A stretch of 64,000 nucleotides of DNA from Zygaena filipendulae (GCA_907165275.2 OU015675.1:5535501-5599500); one strand, 5' to 3'; counted from the stretch's first letter, positions 18,701-28,830 are shown. Notes: generated from the sequence alone by a model not told the origin. Numbers and translations are program-made.

Positions 18701-18969
18701 ACACAAAACTAAAAAGCTTAAAATATCAAAATACCGATTTAATCCAACAGACAATAATACACGTAATACCTACTATTATTGGTACTATTTGTGCTACCAC
18801 TTTTCGATATGAAGTCGGTGACAAGCCAAGTATGGAGTAAGTAGGTAGATGAGCTAAGTCCACTCCCGCCATGAGCTCGTCGTGAACTGAACAACCCAAG
18901 TGGGCAGACGTAAGTGGGCTTGGCACCGAATTCAAATCGAAAAGTGGTAGCACAAACCAATACTTTAAA
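18693..18969. mobile_element. Foldback element, copy 2, diverged
   Basis: TTGTGCTACCACTTTTCGATATGAAG at the left is complemented by AATCGAAAAGTGGTAGCACAAACC at the right. The outer right arm is missing compared with copy 3. Confidence 0.65.
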
Positions 18970-19260
18970 TAACTACTAAATAATAGGTATTTCACATATT
19001 CCGATTCGTTAACTTTAATGTGGTTTCTAAACAATTTATGTTCTTCACAATGTATATGGTGAAGTGGAACTGATGGTGGTGTACCAGCAGAACTCCTCAA
19101 AAATTAACGTCCCTGCATCGGGAAAAGCAATATTTTGTAAAAGGTTATGAGCAGTTGACAGTAGGCTATTGTAACTTAGATAAATTACAAACCGACTCAC
19201 TAAAAAGCAAGAAATAAACAAATTTTTAACAAAAAAATTAAAACCGACTTCCAAAAACAT
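18970..19260 (+). repeat. Tandem unit A, second copy
   Basis: A direct repeat of 18,405-18,700, including ATTAACGTCCCTGCATCGGG. Together with the foldbacks it makes a two-unit tandem array of about 565 bp period. Confidence 0.75.
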
Positions 19261-19640
19261 AAATCTAAAAAAATCTAAAAATAAAAAGCTAAAAATAACA
19301 AAATACCGATTTAATCCAAAAGACAAAAACACGTAATATTATTATTGGTTTGTGCTACCACTGATCGGTATGAAGTCGGTGACAAGCCAAATATGGAGGG
19401 GGTAGATGGGCTAAGTCGACTCCTGCCACCAGCTCTTCGTGAGCAAAACAACTCAAGTGGGCAGACACCAGCGGGCTTGTCACCGAATTCAAACCGATCA
19501 GTGGTAGCACAAACCAATAATAATATTACGTGTGTTTTTGTCTTTTGGATTAAATCGGTATTTTGTTATTTTTAGCTTTTTATTTTTAGCTTTTTTAGAT
19601 TTATGTTTTTGGAAGTCGGTTTTAATTTTTTTGTTATGTC
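19229..19640. mobile_element. Foldback element, copy 3, long arms
   Basis: The region is nearly palindromic: AAAACCGACTTCCAAAAACAT..ACACGTAATATTATTATTGGTTTGTGC on the left is mirrored by GCACAAACCAATAATAATATTACGTG..TTTTTGGAAGTCGGTTTT on the right. Arms are roughly 170-190 bp. Transcripts could form a long hairpin. Confidence 0.8.
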
Positions 19641-19844
19641 ATTTTATTTTCTAGGTAGGTAGGTATTTCTAGGGGCCAGTACCTAAGTACCTACTTTTCC
19701 TCTAAGTGAAAGATACCCATTTTCGTTTATGTAACCCTGACATCGTTTATATGCAAATTTTCATGAAAATCGGTTGAGTAGTTGGAGCGTGATAGTGTAA
19801 CAAACAAAAAAACAAAAAATGAAACATTCTACGCTAGGGTAGTT

Positions 19845-20084
19845 GGACGCAGATAAGCAATAACGTGTTAACCCACAAAATTAAGTTATTGATTCAGAAC
19901 GATTTATTGAGAGTTAGGGAACGTTTTTTAATTATGTGTTTACATTATTACATTGCCTCAATATGTAACTAAACATCGAACATAAAAAATTTTGATAGAA
20001 AATGGCGCTCCTACTTTTAACATACGATTTACTTACTCAAAATTTCTCCAGTGTGGGTTAACACACTATTACTTATCTATGTCC
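19845..20084 (+). mobile_element. MITE family A, copy 3 (TSD AGTT)
   Basis: GGACGCAGATAAGCAATAAC to TTACTTATCTATGTCC, flanked on both sides by AGTT (19,841-19,844 and 20,085-20,088). Confidence 0.85.
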
Positions 20085-20121
20085 AGTTGTTCTGTTACAT
20101 TATCTACGAATGACCAACGCG

Positions 20122-20280
20122 ACGGCCGCACGCACAGTCGTTTTAATGATTACTTACTTAATTTTAAGTAAAGATGACTAATTAGTTTAATTTAAGACTA
20201 ATTAAGTCTCTGATTGCGGCAATTTTGTTTTAAAAATCTTTACTTAAAATCATAAGAAATTAGGCTTTTTAGTTTTATAC
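20122..20280. mobile_element. CCGCACTCAGAGTCGT-type foldback, diverged copy
   Basis: GGCCGCACGCACAGTCGTTTTAATGATTACTTA and CTCTGATTGCGGCAATTTTGTTTTAAAAATC match the better-preserved element at 49,842-50,063. Confidence 0.6.
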
Positions 20281-21228
20281 TATTTTTATGTAGTTATGTA
20301 GATTGCAAGTTGTGATTATTTTCTATTTTTGTTGAGTAAAAGAAAAATTTGGTTATTTAAATTTTAGACAAAAACAGATGTTGATAGAGTTTTGTGTCAA
20401 AAACAGAATAATACCTACAAGTAATGTAATATTTTTGTCAATTATAAGTTTGAATCAATTCTTCGAAGTTTATAGGAAAAGCACATTTATTATTCTGATA
20501 TTTTTGTTAGATACTAATTTTGTTACTAAAATATATTTATCTTATGGTTTTTCAAACCAAAAGAGTCTTTGGTGATAATGCTAATAAATGCTAAAAAGTT
20601 ATTTTTTTATGTTTCAAATCAGTACCTAATAATCTACTCAAATGATAATGACCTAATTGTTAACTCTATAATTATAACGGCACTCAAGGGACTGTGTGTA
20701 TTTTGACGTTATAGAGAGTTGTCGTTAAATGGAGGGAAGTAAAATCTGTATTAGAAAAAGAAAAAGTTTATTTCTGTATGTGTTATTAAATACATAAAAA
20801 ACAATTTTTTCACTTCTCATGCATCGATTCATCAGTTGAATCTAGGACTGTACGTACGTTTTCTAATTAAGTAATTCGGTTTAGTTTAACTTCAATAAAC
20901 TAAAACGCTCGAGGTTGTTTAAAAAAAAAAAAAAAATGAATATTGAGATGCTAATAACTTTTGTTATAAGCAATATTTCTTTAAAATAAAAATGTACAGC
21001 CCTACTTGTCCAATATATCAATAGCATGTAAAAAAATATCAAAATTAGACTATGTTTAAGGGGGGAGAAACGTTATCGCTTTTTGTATGAAAGTTTCTAG
21101 GTACACAATTCTTATAAAAGTACCTTGTGTCCTTTTCTGTACCACTAGACTGATTAAACGTATACGTAGTTATGTTTTAATAAAGGCGTGAAAGCGTTAC
21201 AAACAAACTCACATTCGCATTTATCATT
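20281..21228. other. AT-rich stretch, nothing identified
   Basis: T-rich sequence with a 65-codon open frame at 20,378 that lacks any recognisable motif. A poly-A run lies at about 20,922-20,936. Confidence 0.5.
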
Positions 21229-21345
21229 ATAGCTGATCCCCGCGGTTATACGCGCGTTTATTTAATGTGCATGCAAAATTTCATGATGATTGGTTGAGCC
21301 GTTAAGGCGTGAAAGCGTAATAAACAAACAAACAAACTCACTGTA
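21229..21345 (-). mobile_element. Helitron-like element, partial
   Basis: TAGCTGATCCCCGCGG is followed directly by TGCATGCAAAATTTCATGATG, so the central part is deleted; it ends in (AAAC)n. Confidence 0.65.
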
Positions 21346-21363
21346 GCCTATAATATAATAGTA

Positions 21364-21543
21364 CTAGCCCGCGGTTTCACCGGCATAAATTTCGGAGTTC
21401 CCGGGGAATTCTGGGACAAAAAGTACCCTTCGTCCTTCTCTGTACCCCTGAGAACGCTTAGGAAAAATTTCATGATGATCGGTCGAGCCGTTGAGACGAG
21501 AAAGCGTAACAAATAAACAAACAAACTGAGTTTCGCATCTATA
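21364..21543 (-). mobile_element. Helitron-like element
   Basis: CTAGCCCGCGGTTTCACCGGC, the GTCCTTCTCTGTACCCCTGAG block, GGTCGAGCCGTTGAGACGAG and an (AAAC)n tail. It lies only ~20 bp from the previous copy in the same orientation. Confidence 0.7.
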
Positions 21544-21569
21544 GGTACATGTGTATAATAAAATTGTAA

Positions 21570-22072
21570 TGGTAAGTTCACACGCGTGCGTTCAACTCTA
21601 CATTCAACGTGCACATTCACATTCACGAGCGTGTAAACGGTACGCCCGAGCCCGTGAACGCGCCTGTGAACGTGAATGCCGCGAATCGGGCAAGTGTCGG
21701 TTTTTTGGCAAAGTTCAAAGGATGAATGTGCGGGCGCCCGGTGACTGTTTACACGCGCGCGGGCAGTCAGTCTGTCCCGCGCTTTCGCGACGAGTGGATC
21801 TTCATTCAACGTTGCTAAGAAAGTCGCTACGATCGGATATTACAACATGGCGGAATGGTCATAATTTTGTTTCTTTTTCCAATAAAAATAAGTTAAGCCA
21901 AAGGATATGGCAGCAACAACACCGAGATCCTCGCTGCTCGCCATTCTGGCACTGACTGACACGACGGCGTGCGTGTAAACAGCTTGAATGTCCGCCGGCC
22001 CGGGACGGGCTGCATGCCGCGCAGCCCGCCAGGCAGCCCGCCGGGCTGCACGGCGCGCGTGTGAACGTAGCA
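21570..22072 (-). mobile_element. Non-autonomous PIF/Harbinger element (TSD TAA)
   Basis: The ends TGGTAAGTTCACACGCGTGC and (complement) TGCTACGTTCACACGCGCGC form a ~21 bp imperfect TIR. TAA flanks both sides (21,567-21,569 and 22,073-22,075), the 3 bp target typical of PIF/Harbinger. The 503 bp element is much more GC-rich than its surroundings and contains a short transposase-like relic. Confidence 0.75.
21840..21944 (-). pseudogene. Harbinger transposase N-terminal relic?
   Basis: A 34-codon frame begins MASSEDLGVVAAISFG and has an aromatic/Lys YFYWKKK segment before its stop. Short acidic start, hydrophobic helix and Lys cluster are reminiscent of PIF/Harbinger transposase N-termini. The resemblance is from memory and the frame is far too short to be functional. 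Confidence 0.35.
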
Positions 22073-22329
22073 TAACAGGTCGATGTCTAGTGTCTGTACA
22101 TGGGAGATAAATAAGAAAAAATAAATTTAGGCGACTCTATGAGTGATATAGAAGCAAAAATACCGTTTTTAGAATTTTGGTCTGTCTGTCTGTCTGTCTG
22201 TATGTTTGTATTCGTGCTACGCAGAAACTGCTGCACCAAATTGAATGCGGTTTTACTTAGATACTCATGTTTCGATTTTTTTCGAAATTCCATCTCGACT
22301 CGAAATATAAAGAAAAAATGCTGGTCATA

Positions 22330-22518
22330 CTACTAATATTATAAATGTGAAAGTGTGGATGTTTGTTACTCAATCACGCAAAAACGGCTGAACGGATTTG
22401 GATGAAATTTGGCATGCACGTTGTCAGGGGTATAGAGTAGGACATAGGGTACTTTTTATCCCGGAATTCCCGCGGGAACTCCAAAATTACCGCGGGTTAA
22501 ACCGTGGGGCACAGCTAG
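22330..22518 (+). mobile_element. Helitron-like element, complete
   Basis: ACTAATATTATAAATGTGAAAGTGTGGATG through ATTCCCGCGGGAACTCC to GTGGGGCACAGCTAG, followed by T. Near-consensus copy. Confidence 0.8.
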
Positions 22519-22842
22519 TATTATAAATGTGAAAGTGTGGATGTTTGTTACTCAATCACGCAAAAACTGCTGAACGGATTTAGATGAAATTTGGCATGCA
22601 TGTAGCCTTTGACATGGAAAAAAACATAGGCTACTTTTTATCCCGGAATTCCCGCGGGATCTCCGAAATTAAAGCGGGTGAAATAGAATTAATTATTGCA
22701 TACTACACGTCAGAGGTACAGAAAAGGACAAAGGTTACTTTTTATCATCCAAACATCCACAGTTTCACATTTATCATATTAGTAGGATAATTCCCACGGG
22801 AACTCCGAAATTACCGAGGGTGAAACCGCGGGGGACAGCTAG
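22519..22842 (+). mobile_element. Cluster of broken Helitron-like copies
   Basis: A second element starts directly after the CTAG of the previous one and breaks at ~22,684. A minus-strand end (ATCCAAACATCCACAGTTTC) and a separate terminal piece ending GGGGGACAGCTAG at 22,842 follow. Head-to-tail insertion at the same CTAG/T junction is suggested. Confidence 0.6.
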
Positions 22843-23175
22843 TAAAATATGAAAATATATACCTAAATATTGATAATAATTAATAAACTACCTAATAATA
22901 TACATAAATATAACTGAATATACAGGTATGCCAAACCACCATTAAGCTTGACACCTATTTACATATCAATTCTTTTGTCGGTGAAGTCGACAACTAAGCT
23001 TAAGCTTAATACTGAACTTGACTTCCACTTTCACATTTATGTTTTTGATGGGATAAAATATAAATGAATATACAGGCAGGGAGGGTCGACGATCGATGTG
23101 ACCATAGAGGCAAGAATGATGTGACAATAAGGGGACAAGATTCGTGACGTCACATTTCAAAATCTTATGCATCTA
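22843..23175. other. AT-rich intergenic sequence
   Basis: ACATTTATGTTTTTGATGGGATAAAATA at ~23,031 recurs near 45,568, a short interspersed repeat of unknown type. No gene is seen. Confidence 0.45.
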
Positions 23176-23768
23176 ACGGCCGCACTCAGAGTCGTTTTAA
23201 CGTTAATTAATGTTAATTGGCATTTATAAATTTATTTATTTATTTCATAATAACATAATATAACATTACAGTAAAAAGACCAACGCGTTATATAAATACC
23301 TATGTATTAATACATAGGTATTTTTAAGTGAATAAATTACAAGTCAATTATAATGATTATTAATCATTATATAACTAATTTAGTTAAATTTATTAAAAAC
23401 TAGCTGTCCCCAGCGGTTTCACCCGCGGTAATTTCGGAGTACCCACGAAAATTCCGGGATAAAAAATACCCTATGTCCTTTTCTGTACCCTAAACAATGT
23501 TCATGCAAAATTTCACAATGATTGGTTGAGCCGTTAAGGCGTGAAAGCGTAACAGACAGACAGACAGAGTTACTTTCGCATTTATATTAGTATGGATAAT
23601 GCCAATTATTCATTAAATTAAAATAAAATAATTAAATTTAAAATATATGTAAACTAAAATTAAACTAATAAAATAAAATAAATAAATTAATTAATGTTAA
23701 TTGGCATTTAACTAGTTAAGTTTTTAGTTAAATGCCAACTAACATTAATAAACGAGTGTGCGGCTGTA
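23176..23768. mobile_element. CCGCACTCAGAGTCGT-type foldback with nested Helitron-like copy
   Basis: The left end CGGCCGCACTCAGAGTCG and the inner ATTAATGTTAATTGGCATTTA reappear inverted at 23,690-23,768 (AAATGCCAACTAACATTAAT, GAGTGTGCGGC). AT-rich filler and the element at 23,400-23,597 lie inside. Confidence 0.6.
23400..23597 (-). mobile_element. Helitron-like element, nested
   Basis: CTAGCTGTCCCCAGCGGTTTCACC to (ACAG)n, then TTATATTAGTATGGAT. Complete copy inside the foldback element. Confidence 0.75.
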
Positions 23769-24059
23769 AAAGATGAAAGAATTTTTTTTTTATAAATTAT
23801 TAGATAGGTACCTACATTGATTCGATTGTCTTTTTCTTTCTTATTCACATATTATGGCACATATCGCTATTTATCGGATTTAATTTTGCCAATACGTATG
23901 TATGTACCTATGTTTTAGCAAATAGGTAATTCCAACGAAATGCCAACGCCATCCAGTGTTAGATTGTTCCCCAAAACAAAACCCGGTTCACTGTTGGAAA
24001 CTACCTATGTACCTAGGTACCTACATAGTTTCTCTCCTCGCATTCTTGATTCCAATCTC

Positions 24060-24386
24060 CAGTGACACTGGCAAGCGTAGCTTAGTAGCCATCCGCCTCG
24101 GTAGGTGTTCGGAATATTATGACGCGCGACGACCACGACGCGACGCGACGGGCCACTCACAGACTCACTATGCGCTAGCTAGACGATGAGTTCATCGATT
24201 CGTTCCATCTCTCGTCTCGCTCTCTCTAACCACCGCCGCCGTCAGTCGACTCGAAAGGTAGCGACTCTATCTCTTTCCCACGCTCTCGGCCGACCGAGGC
24301 CATGGTAAGTTAGTCAGTCGGTTATGTACAGCGAGCCGCCTGACTCGCATGCATTTTACTTTGTACTGGTAGTGCGCGTAAACAAA
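24060..24386 (+). promoter_or_regulatory. CpG-rich upstream region of integrase-like gene 2
   Basis: GACGCGCGACGACCACGACGCG and CTCTCT-rich sequence make this a local GC/CpG peak in an AT-rich window, as upstream of gene 1. It is probably promoter and 5' UTR; no start site is identified. Confidence 0.45.
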
Positions 24387-25907
24387 ATGGCGTCCGCATT
24401 AGAAGACAATAGCTCGATATCGGGTTTTGAACAGACCTCGCAAGCGAGCGATGATTTCGATTACTTCGGAGTGAAAAAACGTTTCGAAGAAAAGTTTCAT
24501 GATGTCTTGAAGGACAAGGCTTTCAGATTAAAAATGAATTACCTCACTCGCGATGAAATAAGAAGCTTTATGAACAAAGTGAAAGAAGCATATCGTGCGA
24601 GTGAAACAGGAAAGACCACTGCAGTTCAACGTAACCTGATTTCTTCGTATAAAGTGGACGAAAATAAGGACATACTCTTCACTGAAAAGTTTAACAAAAA
24701 TCGTCCAATACAGGTGGTGCCGATTGAAGAATATTTTGACATCTTATCCAGCATACATTTAAAGTTAAATCATAAAAATCGAGAAAAAACTAGAAAAATG
24801 GTTAGTGACAATTACAACATACCCCTATCACTCATAAATGGGTTAATCGAAGTTTGCAATGTTTGTTCAATGCAGAAGAACCAGCGGAATACAACTGAAG
24901 AACATGCAAATATAGATTTACTAGCATCTGAAGATTCAACTTCGTTGACGGCGATGCCAGTCAAGAAAGATTTCACTCCGAGTTTCAACCGCCGGGTCAC
25001 TTTTGGTACTCTCGATATGAAATTTAAATCCGACCCACAATTCGAATGTTTACTTTACTATTTAGACGAGGACACTAGATTCATACTATTCCGACCGATA
25101 AAAACTGAAAGCAGTTCGTCGGAAATTGCACTGGAGTTGTTCAAAATATTTTGTGATTTCGGCCCACCCCGTGAATTGTGCGCTGATGGTAGAATAGTTA
25201 ATAAAATCGTTGTTGAAAAATTAATGAAATGTTGGACGTTAACAAAATTTTTATTCACTGTCACAAATAAAACTCTAATTACTTCTAGAGATATTGCCAG
25301 TTTAATAAACAAGTGGATGACTGATAACAACACTGATGAATGGGTAATCGGTTGCAGAATTATGCAGTTTAAAATAAATTGCTTGAAGAAAAATGGTACA
25401 TCACCTTACAATTTATTATTCAATGAACCTCATTGTGATCTGGCTAAATTAAAATGTGTGAAAAGTAAATTTAAAACTAAACCTGTTAGTAGCGAATGTA
25501 CTACTTCAAGTAAATTAAATGCTCAGTCTACAAGTAAAGATAAAGATATTTTAATTGAACTCCATTCTGAAGAAGACGAACCCGAATCACAAAAAAGTGG
25601 CACAATTTTTAGCGAAGATGAATCTAGAAATCTTAAATCACAATTCAATGACAATGCAAAAGTAATTGAACAGGAGCTAATATCAATAGAAAATGCTTTA
25701 GACCTAATAGATGAGATGAATATGGCTGAAAAAGACTCAGTAAATTATAATGATTACACTTCAAATATCAATTTGTCTCCTAGTCATTACTCTATGGACA
25801 ATAATCAAATAAGTGTAAGTAATGATTATATTACTGAATCGAGTGCTGCTGTTTCATTTCTTCAGGCATCATTAAGAAATTCTGAAGATGATATTCTTCA
25901 ACTTTAA
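24387..25907 (+). CDS. Domesticated integrase-like protein 2 (KRBA2-like?)
   Basis: This intronless 506-residue paralogue of gene 1 has the same order: DDFDYFGVKKRFEEKF at 22-37, an HHCC finger (H124, H129, C157, C160, spacing identical to gene 1), core start FGTLDMKFK (D210), LLYYLDEDTRFILFRP, FGPPRELCADG (D267) and a SPYNLLF motif at 339-345. It keeps two of the expected catalytic Asp positions but shows no third Glu, so it is probably not an active integrase. The acidic 160-residue C-terminus contains VIEQELISIENALDLID. The ATG has the context ACAAAATGG, conserved with gene 1. A long unbroken frame and the shared start argue for selection. The function is unknown; DNA or chromatin binding is inference. 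Confidence 0.8.
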   Translation: MASALEDNSSISGFEQTSQASDDFDYFGVKKRFEEKFHDVLKDKAFRLKMNYLTRDEIRSFMNKVKEAYRASETGKTTAVQRNLISSYKVDENKDILFTEKFNKNRPIQVVPIEEYFDILSSIHLKLNHKNREKTRKMVSDNYNIPLSLINGLIEVCNVCSMQKNQRNTTEEHANIDLLASEDSTSLTAMPVKKDFTPSFNRRVTFGTLDMKFKSDPQFECLLYYLDEDTRFILFRPIKTESSSSEIALELFKIFCDFGPPRELCADGRIVNKIVVEKLMKCWTLTKFLFTVTNKTLITSRDIASLINKWMTDNNTDEWVIGCRIMQFKINCLKKNGTSPYNLLFNEPHCDLAKLKCVKSKFKTKPVSSECTTSSKLNAQSTSKDKDILIELHSEEDEPESQKSGTIFSEDESRNLKSQFNDNAKVIEQELISIENALDLIDEMNMAEKDSVNYNDYTSNINLSPSHYSMDNNQISVSNDYITESSAAVSFLQASLRNSEDDILQL

Positions 25908-25934
25908 AAAACTCGATAGTCAATAGGTGCATAA

Positions 25935-26318
25935 GAGACCATCCATAAACCACGTCACACGTTATGGGAGGGAGGGGCTCGACGAAGTCATATTGTGTGA
26001 CACGGGAGAGGTCCTAAGTTGACTACTACTACTAGCTTGACTGTGTTAAAATGCCAAATTTAAATTATTTACGAAAAACTTAAAAATATTTCCAACTCTA
26101 TCTGTACGCGGATAAGCACAAATTGTTTTAGAAATAAGGTTTAAAGTGTTTTGTCGGAACTGCTGTTTAGTTTAATCATTTCTAGATCTAAAATTACAAA
26201 ATTAGTATGTGACGTCACGCAAGGAAGGGTGTCTCACAAATGTGAGCAACTGTGACAAGGACTTGAGGAAGGGTCAAAAAATCACGAACTTAGTGTGACG
26301 CACTTTATGGATGACCCC
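25935..26318 (+). mobile_element. MITE with CATCCATAAA ends (TSD TAA)
   Basis: GAGACCATCCATAAACCACGTCACAC at the left is matched by the complement of GTGTGACGCACTTTATGGATGACCCC at the right, and TAA flanks both sides (25,932-25,934 and 26,319-26,321). It lies 27 bp past the gene 2 stop, so it may supply or displace the 3' UTR. Confidence 0.7.
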
Positions 26319-26321
26319 TAA

Positions 26322-27338
26322 TGATACTTAAAAACAAGCTAGATTTCGCAATCGAAGTAATTCCTGATGGTTAGGAAGAACAATCCATAAAAAGCAATAG
26401 TAATGTTGTTACTTGTTAGTAAAATGTCAATTGAAATAACTTATTTAATAAATTTTATTTTTTAAGAATATTTTTTGATTTACAAACTATGGTCACCGTT
26501 TAGAGAAGTGTGGTCACCGTAGCACATAGTGTGAACCCGAATGAATAATGAACCAGAATGCCGTCTCTTTCTCACTCGTGTACTAGTTACGCGTTTTTAT
26601 TGTTTACCTGCTCGAACTCGTGACGTTCACTACCTGACAGCTGGCGTCTGGCACACGATGACTGCGTAGTGCGTATGGGCACGAACGAGAGCCGAGACTT
26701 GTTTTGGTTCATTTTTCGCTACGATGCCAGCTTTACCCCCCTATCTTTGGCAGCACGTCGCGTGTGTGAGAACGCGTTGACGTTGAGAAGTGGCAACGTC
26801 GCGCGTCGTATGAATTTAATAATGGAAGTACAAGTAGGTACCTACCGAAATATTATTCATAAAATTGTTTTGTGGTTGTACCTACCTACTTATGTAAACT
26901 AATATTACTTACAAGCCTCTTTAGCACTAGGTATAAAGTTTGATTTAATTTTTGTAAAATCTAATTTACCCAACCAACCGGTTTTCGGCGGGTACGCTCT
27001 CGCTCTATTTTTGGGGATTCCGTCGGAACTTTTTAGCTGACGTTTAGGTAGGTAGGTACTTATCTTAACTATAAAGTATAAAATATCTAGGACGTGCCTT
27101 TTAGCTCCATAGGCATTTTTAGTGTTTATTCAGTAGGTAGGTATTCACCATTCGCTTTTATGTGTACAGATATAGATAATAAAATTGAGTAAGTATTAAC
27201 TTAATTACCTAATTGAAAACGAAGTTTCGAGAAAGCGAAATGACTGTGAAATACTTAAACAATATAATGAAAGCAAAAAAAAGAAATAGTTAGTACCTAC
27301 CTACGTAGTATATTTACTCTGAGGTTTTACCATCGTTA
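26322..27338. other. Intergenic, no supported gene
   Basis: AATAAATTTTATTTT near 26,448 could be a gene 2 polyadenylation signal beyond the MITE. TGGTCACCGT occurs twice near 26,490. A 77-codon frame at 26,669 has no recognisable domain. Confidence 0.4.
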
Positions 27339-27346
27339 CTAGTAGG

Positions 27347-27378
27347 CTCAGACGAAATAACTTTTTATTTCGTCTGAG
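27347..27378. mobile_element. 32 bp palindromic micro-element with 8 bp TSD
   Basis: Arms CTCAGACGAAATAA and its complement (14 bp, perfect) enclose CTTT. The flanks are CTAGTAGG (27,339-27,346) and CTAGTAAG (27,379-27,386), an 8 bp duplication with one difference. Confidence 0.7.
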
Positions 27379-27659
27379 CTAGTAAGTACCTACTTAGGTA
27401 GGTATATTACATGGAGGACGACCTCCATTATTACGGCAGATGCCAGAATAATAATGATGTTACTTTGATTTTGGTGTTATAAGTTTGTAAGTAAATAGGT
27501 ACCAAGGTAGTTAACTCAGAGTAATTAAATATATAGGTACCTACCTACTACCTCATAGTAATAATAATTATACACTACTATTACCTACGTACTAGCTATC
27601 ATATATTGACTGTGACGACTGACGATGTAAAACTTACATGTTTAGGTAAATTCTCAATT

Positions 27660-27892
27660 GGACGCAGATAAGCAATAACATGTTAACCCACTAAATTAAG
27701 TTACCTATTCAGAACGATTTATTGAGAGTTAGGGAACGTTTTTTATTTGTGTTTACCTTATTACATTGTTTAAGTATGTAACTGAATATTGAACATAAAA
27801 AATGTTGACACAAAATGGCGCTATAATTTTAAAACACGATTTACTCAAAATTTCTCTAGTGTGGGTTAACACACTATTGCTTATCTATGTAC
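27660..27892 (+). mobile_element. MITE family A, copy 4 (TSD AATT)
   Basis: GGACGCAGATAAGCAATAAC to TTGCTTATCTATGTAC (last CC changed to AC). AATT flanks both sides. Confidence 0.85.
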
Positions 27893-28108
27893 AATTATAA
27901 GTAAGTAGGTAGTAGGTACCTAATTAATATTGATCAACTTAGGTGAAGTTAAATTCAAGTTAATCTACTGACTATAGGTAGTTACTCAGCTCAGATGAAA
28001 TGTAAAATGTAGATTGAGTTTTGAAGTTGCGCTGCCTAGCCAAAAGCCCGACGTGTTTACTTTTCTTAGGGATGACATAATTATTGCACGGATAATCCTC
28101 ACATAGGT

Positions 28109-28133
28109 CTCAGACGAATTTGTTTCGTCTGAG
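28109..28133. mobile_element. 25 bp palindromic micro-element with 8 bp TSD
   Basis: CTCAGACGAA and its complement (10 bp) enclose a 5 nt loop. ACATAGGT is duplicated exactly at 28,101-28,108 and 28,134-28,141. It is the shortest of the three copies. Confidence 0.7.
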
Positions 28134-28149
28134 ACATAGGTATTCTGTG

Positions 28150-28348
28150 TCCTTACTAATATTATAAATGCGAAAGTGGGTTTGTTTGTTTGTTTGTTAC
28201 GCTTTCACGCCTTAACGGCTCAACCGATCATTATGAAATTTTGCAAACACGTTGTCAGGGGTACAGGGAAGGACATAGGGTACTTTTATCCTTGAATTCC
28301 CGCGGGAACTCTGAACTTATCGCTGGTGAAACCGCGAGGAACAACTAG
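28150..28348 (+). mobile_element. Helitron-like element, complete
   Basis: It starts TCCTTACTAATATTATAAATG and (TTTG)n, and ends GGTGAAACCGCGAGGAACAACTAG, then T. Confidence 0.8.
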
Positions 28349-28486
28349 TATTGGCTAGTATCTTAATAAACATAATACCTATGTAGGTATTATGTACAGT
28401 ACAAGTGCTTTTATTTATCGTCTTTCGAAAGTTTACCTTCGCATGTATTTCATTTAGCCAGATTCTAGCATGTAAATACGTGGGTA

Positions 28487-28575
28487 CAGAATATAAGGAC
28501 ATAGGGTACTTTCAATGTCGGAAATCCCGCGGGAACTTCGAAATCAACACGGGTGAAACCGCGGCGCACAGCTAG
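28487..28575 (+). mobile_element. Helitron-like 3' part
   Basis: GGACATAGGGTACTTTC to CACGGGTGAAACCGCGGCGCACAGCTAG, then T. The 5' portion is diverged. Confidence 0.65.
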
Positions 28576-28722
28576 TATTTTATAGGTCTGCCGTCGCGCG
28601 TCGCCGGTGCTGGGCTCTTGTTCACTATGGCCTTGTTGGTTATTACTTTCCCATAACGCGCGTCCCAAAAACACAATCCCAAACGCTCCAGATGCAAAAA
28701 TATAAGAAATTTATATTCTTTA

Positions 28723-28830
28723 CTAGCTGTGCCCCGCGGTTTCACCCGCGGTAATTTCGGAGTTTCCGCGGGAATTCCGGGATAAAAGTACCCTATGTCC
28801 TTTTCTGTACCCCTGACAACGTGCACGCGC
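28723..28830 (-). mobile_element. Helitron-like 3' part, minus strand
   Basis: CTAGCTGTGCCCCGCGG through CTATGTCCTTTTCTGTACCC; truncated at ACGTGCACGC. Confidence 0.7.

Noticed and set aside
21348..21955. Frames of 134 and 153 codons on opposite strands
   Set aside because: They run across a Helitron-like copy into the GC-rich Harbinger element and share no motif with known proteins.
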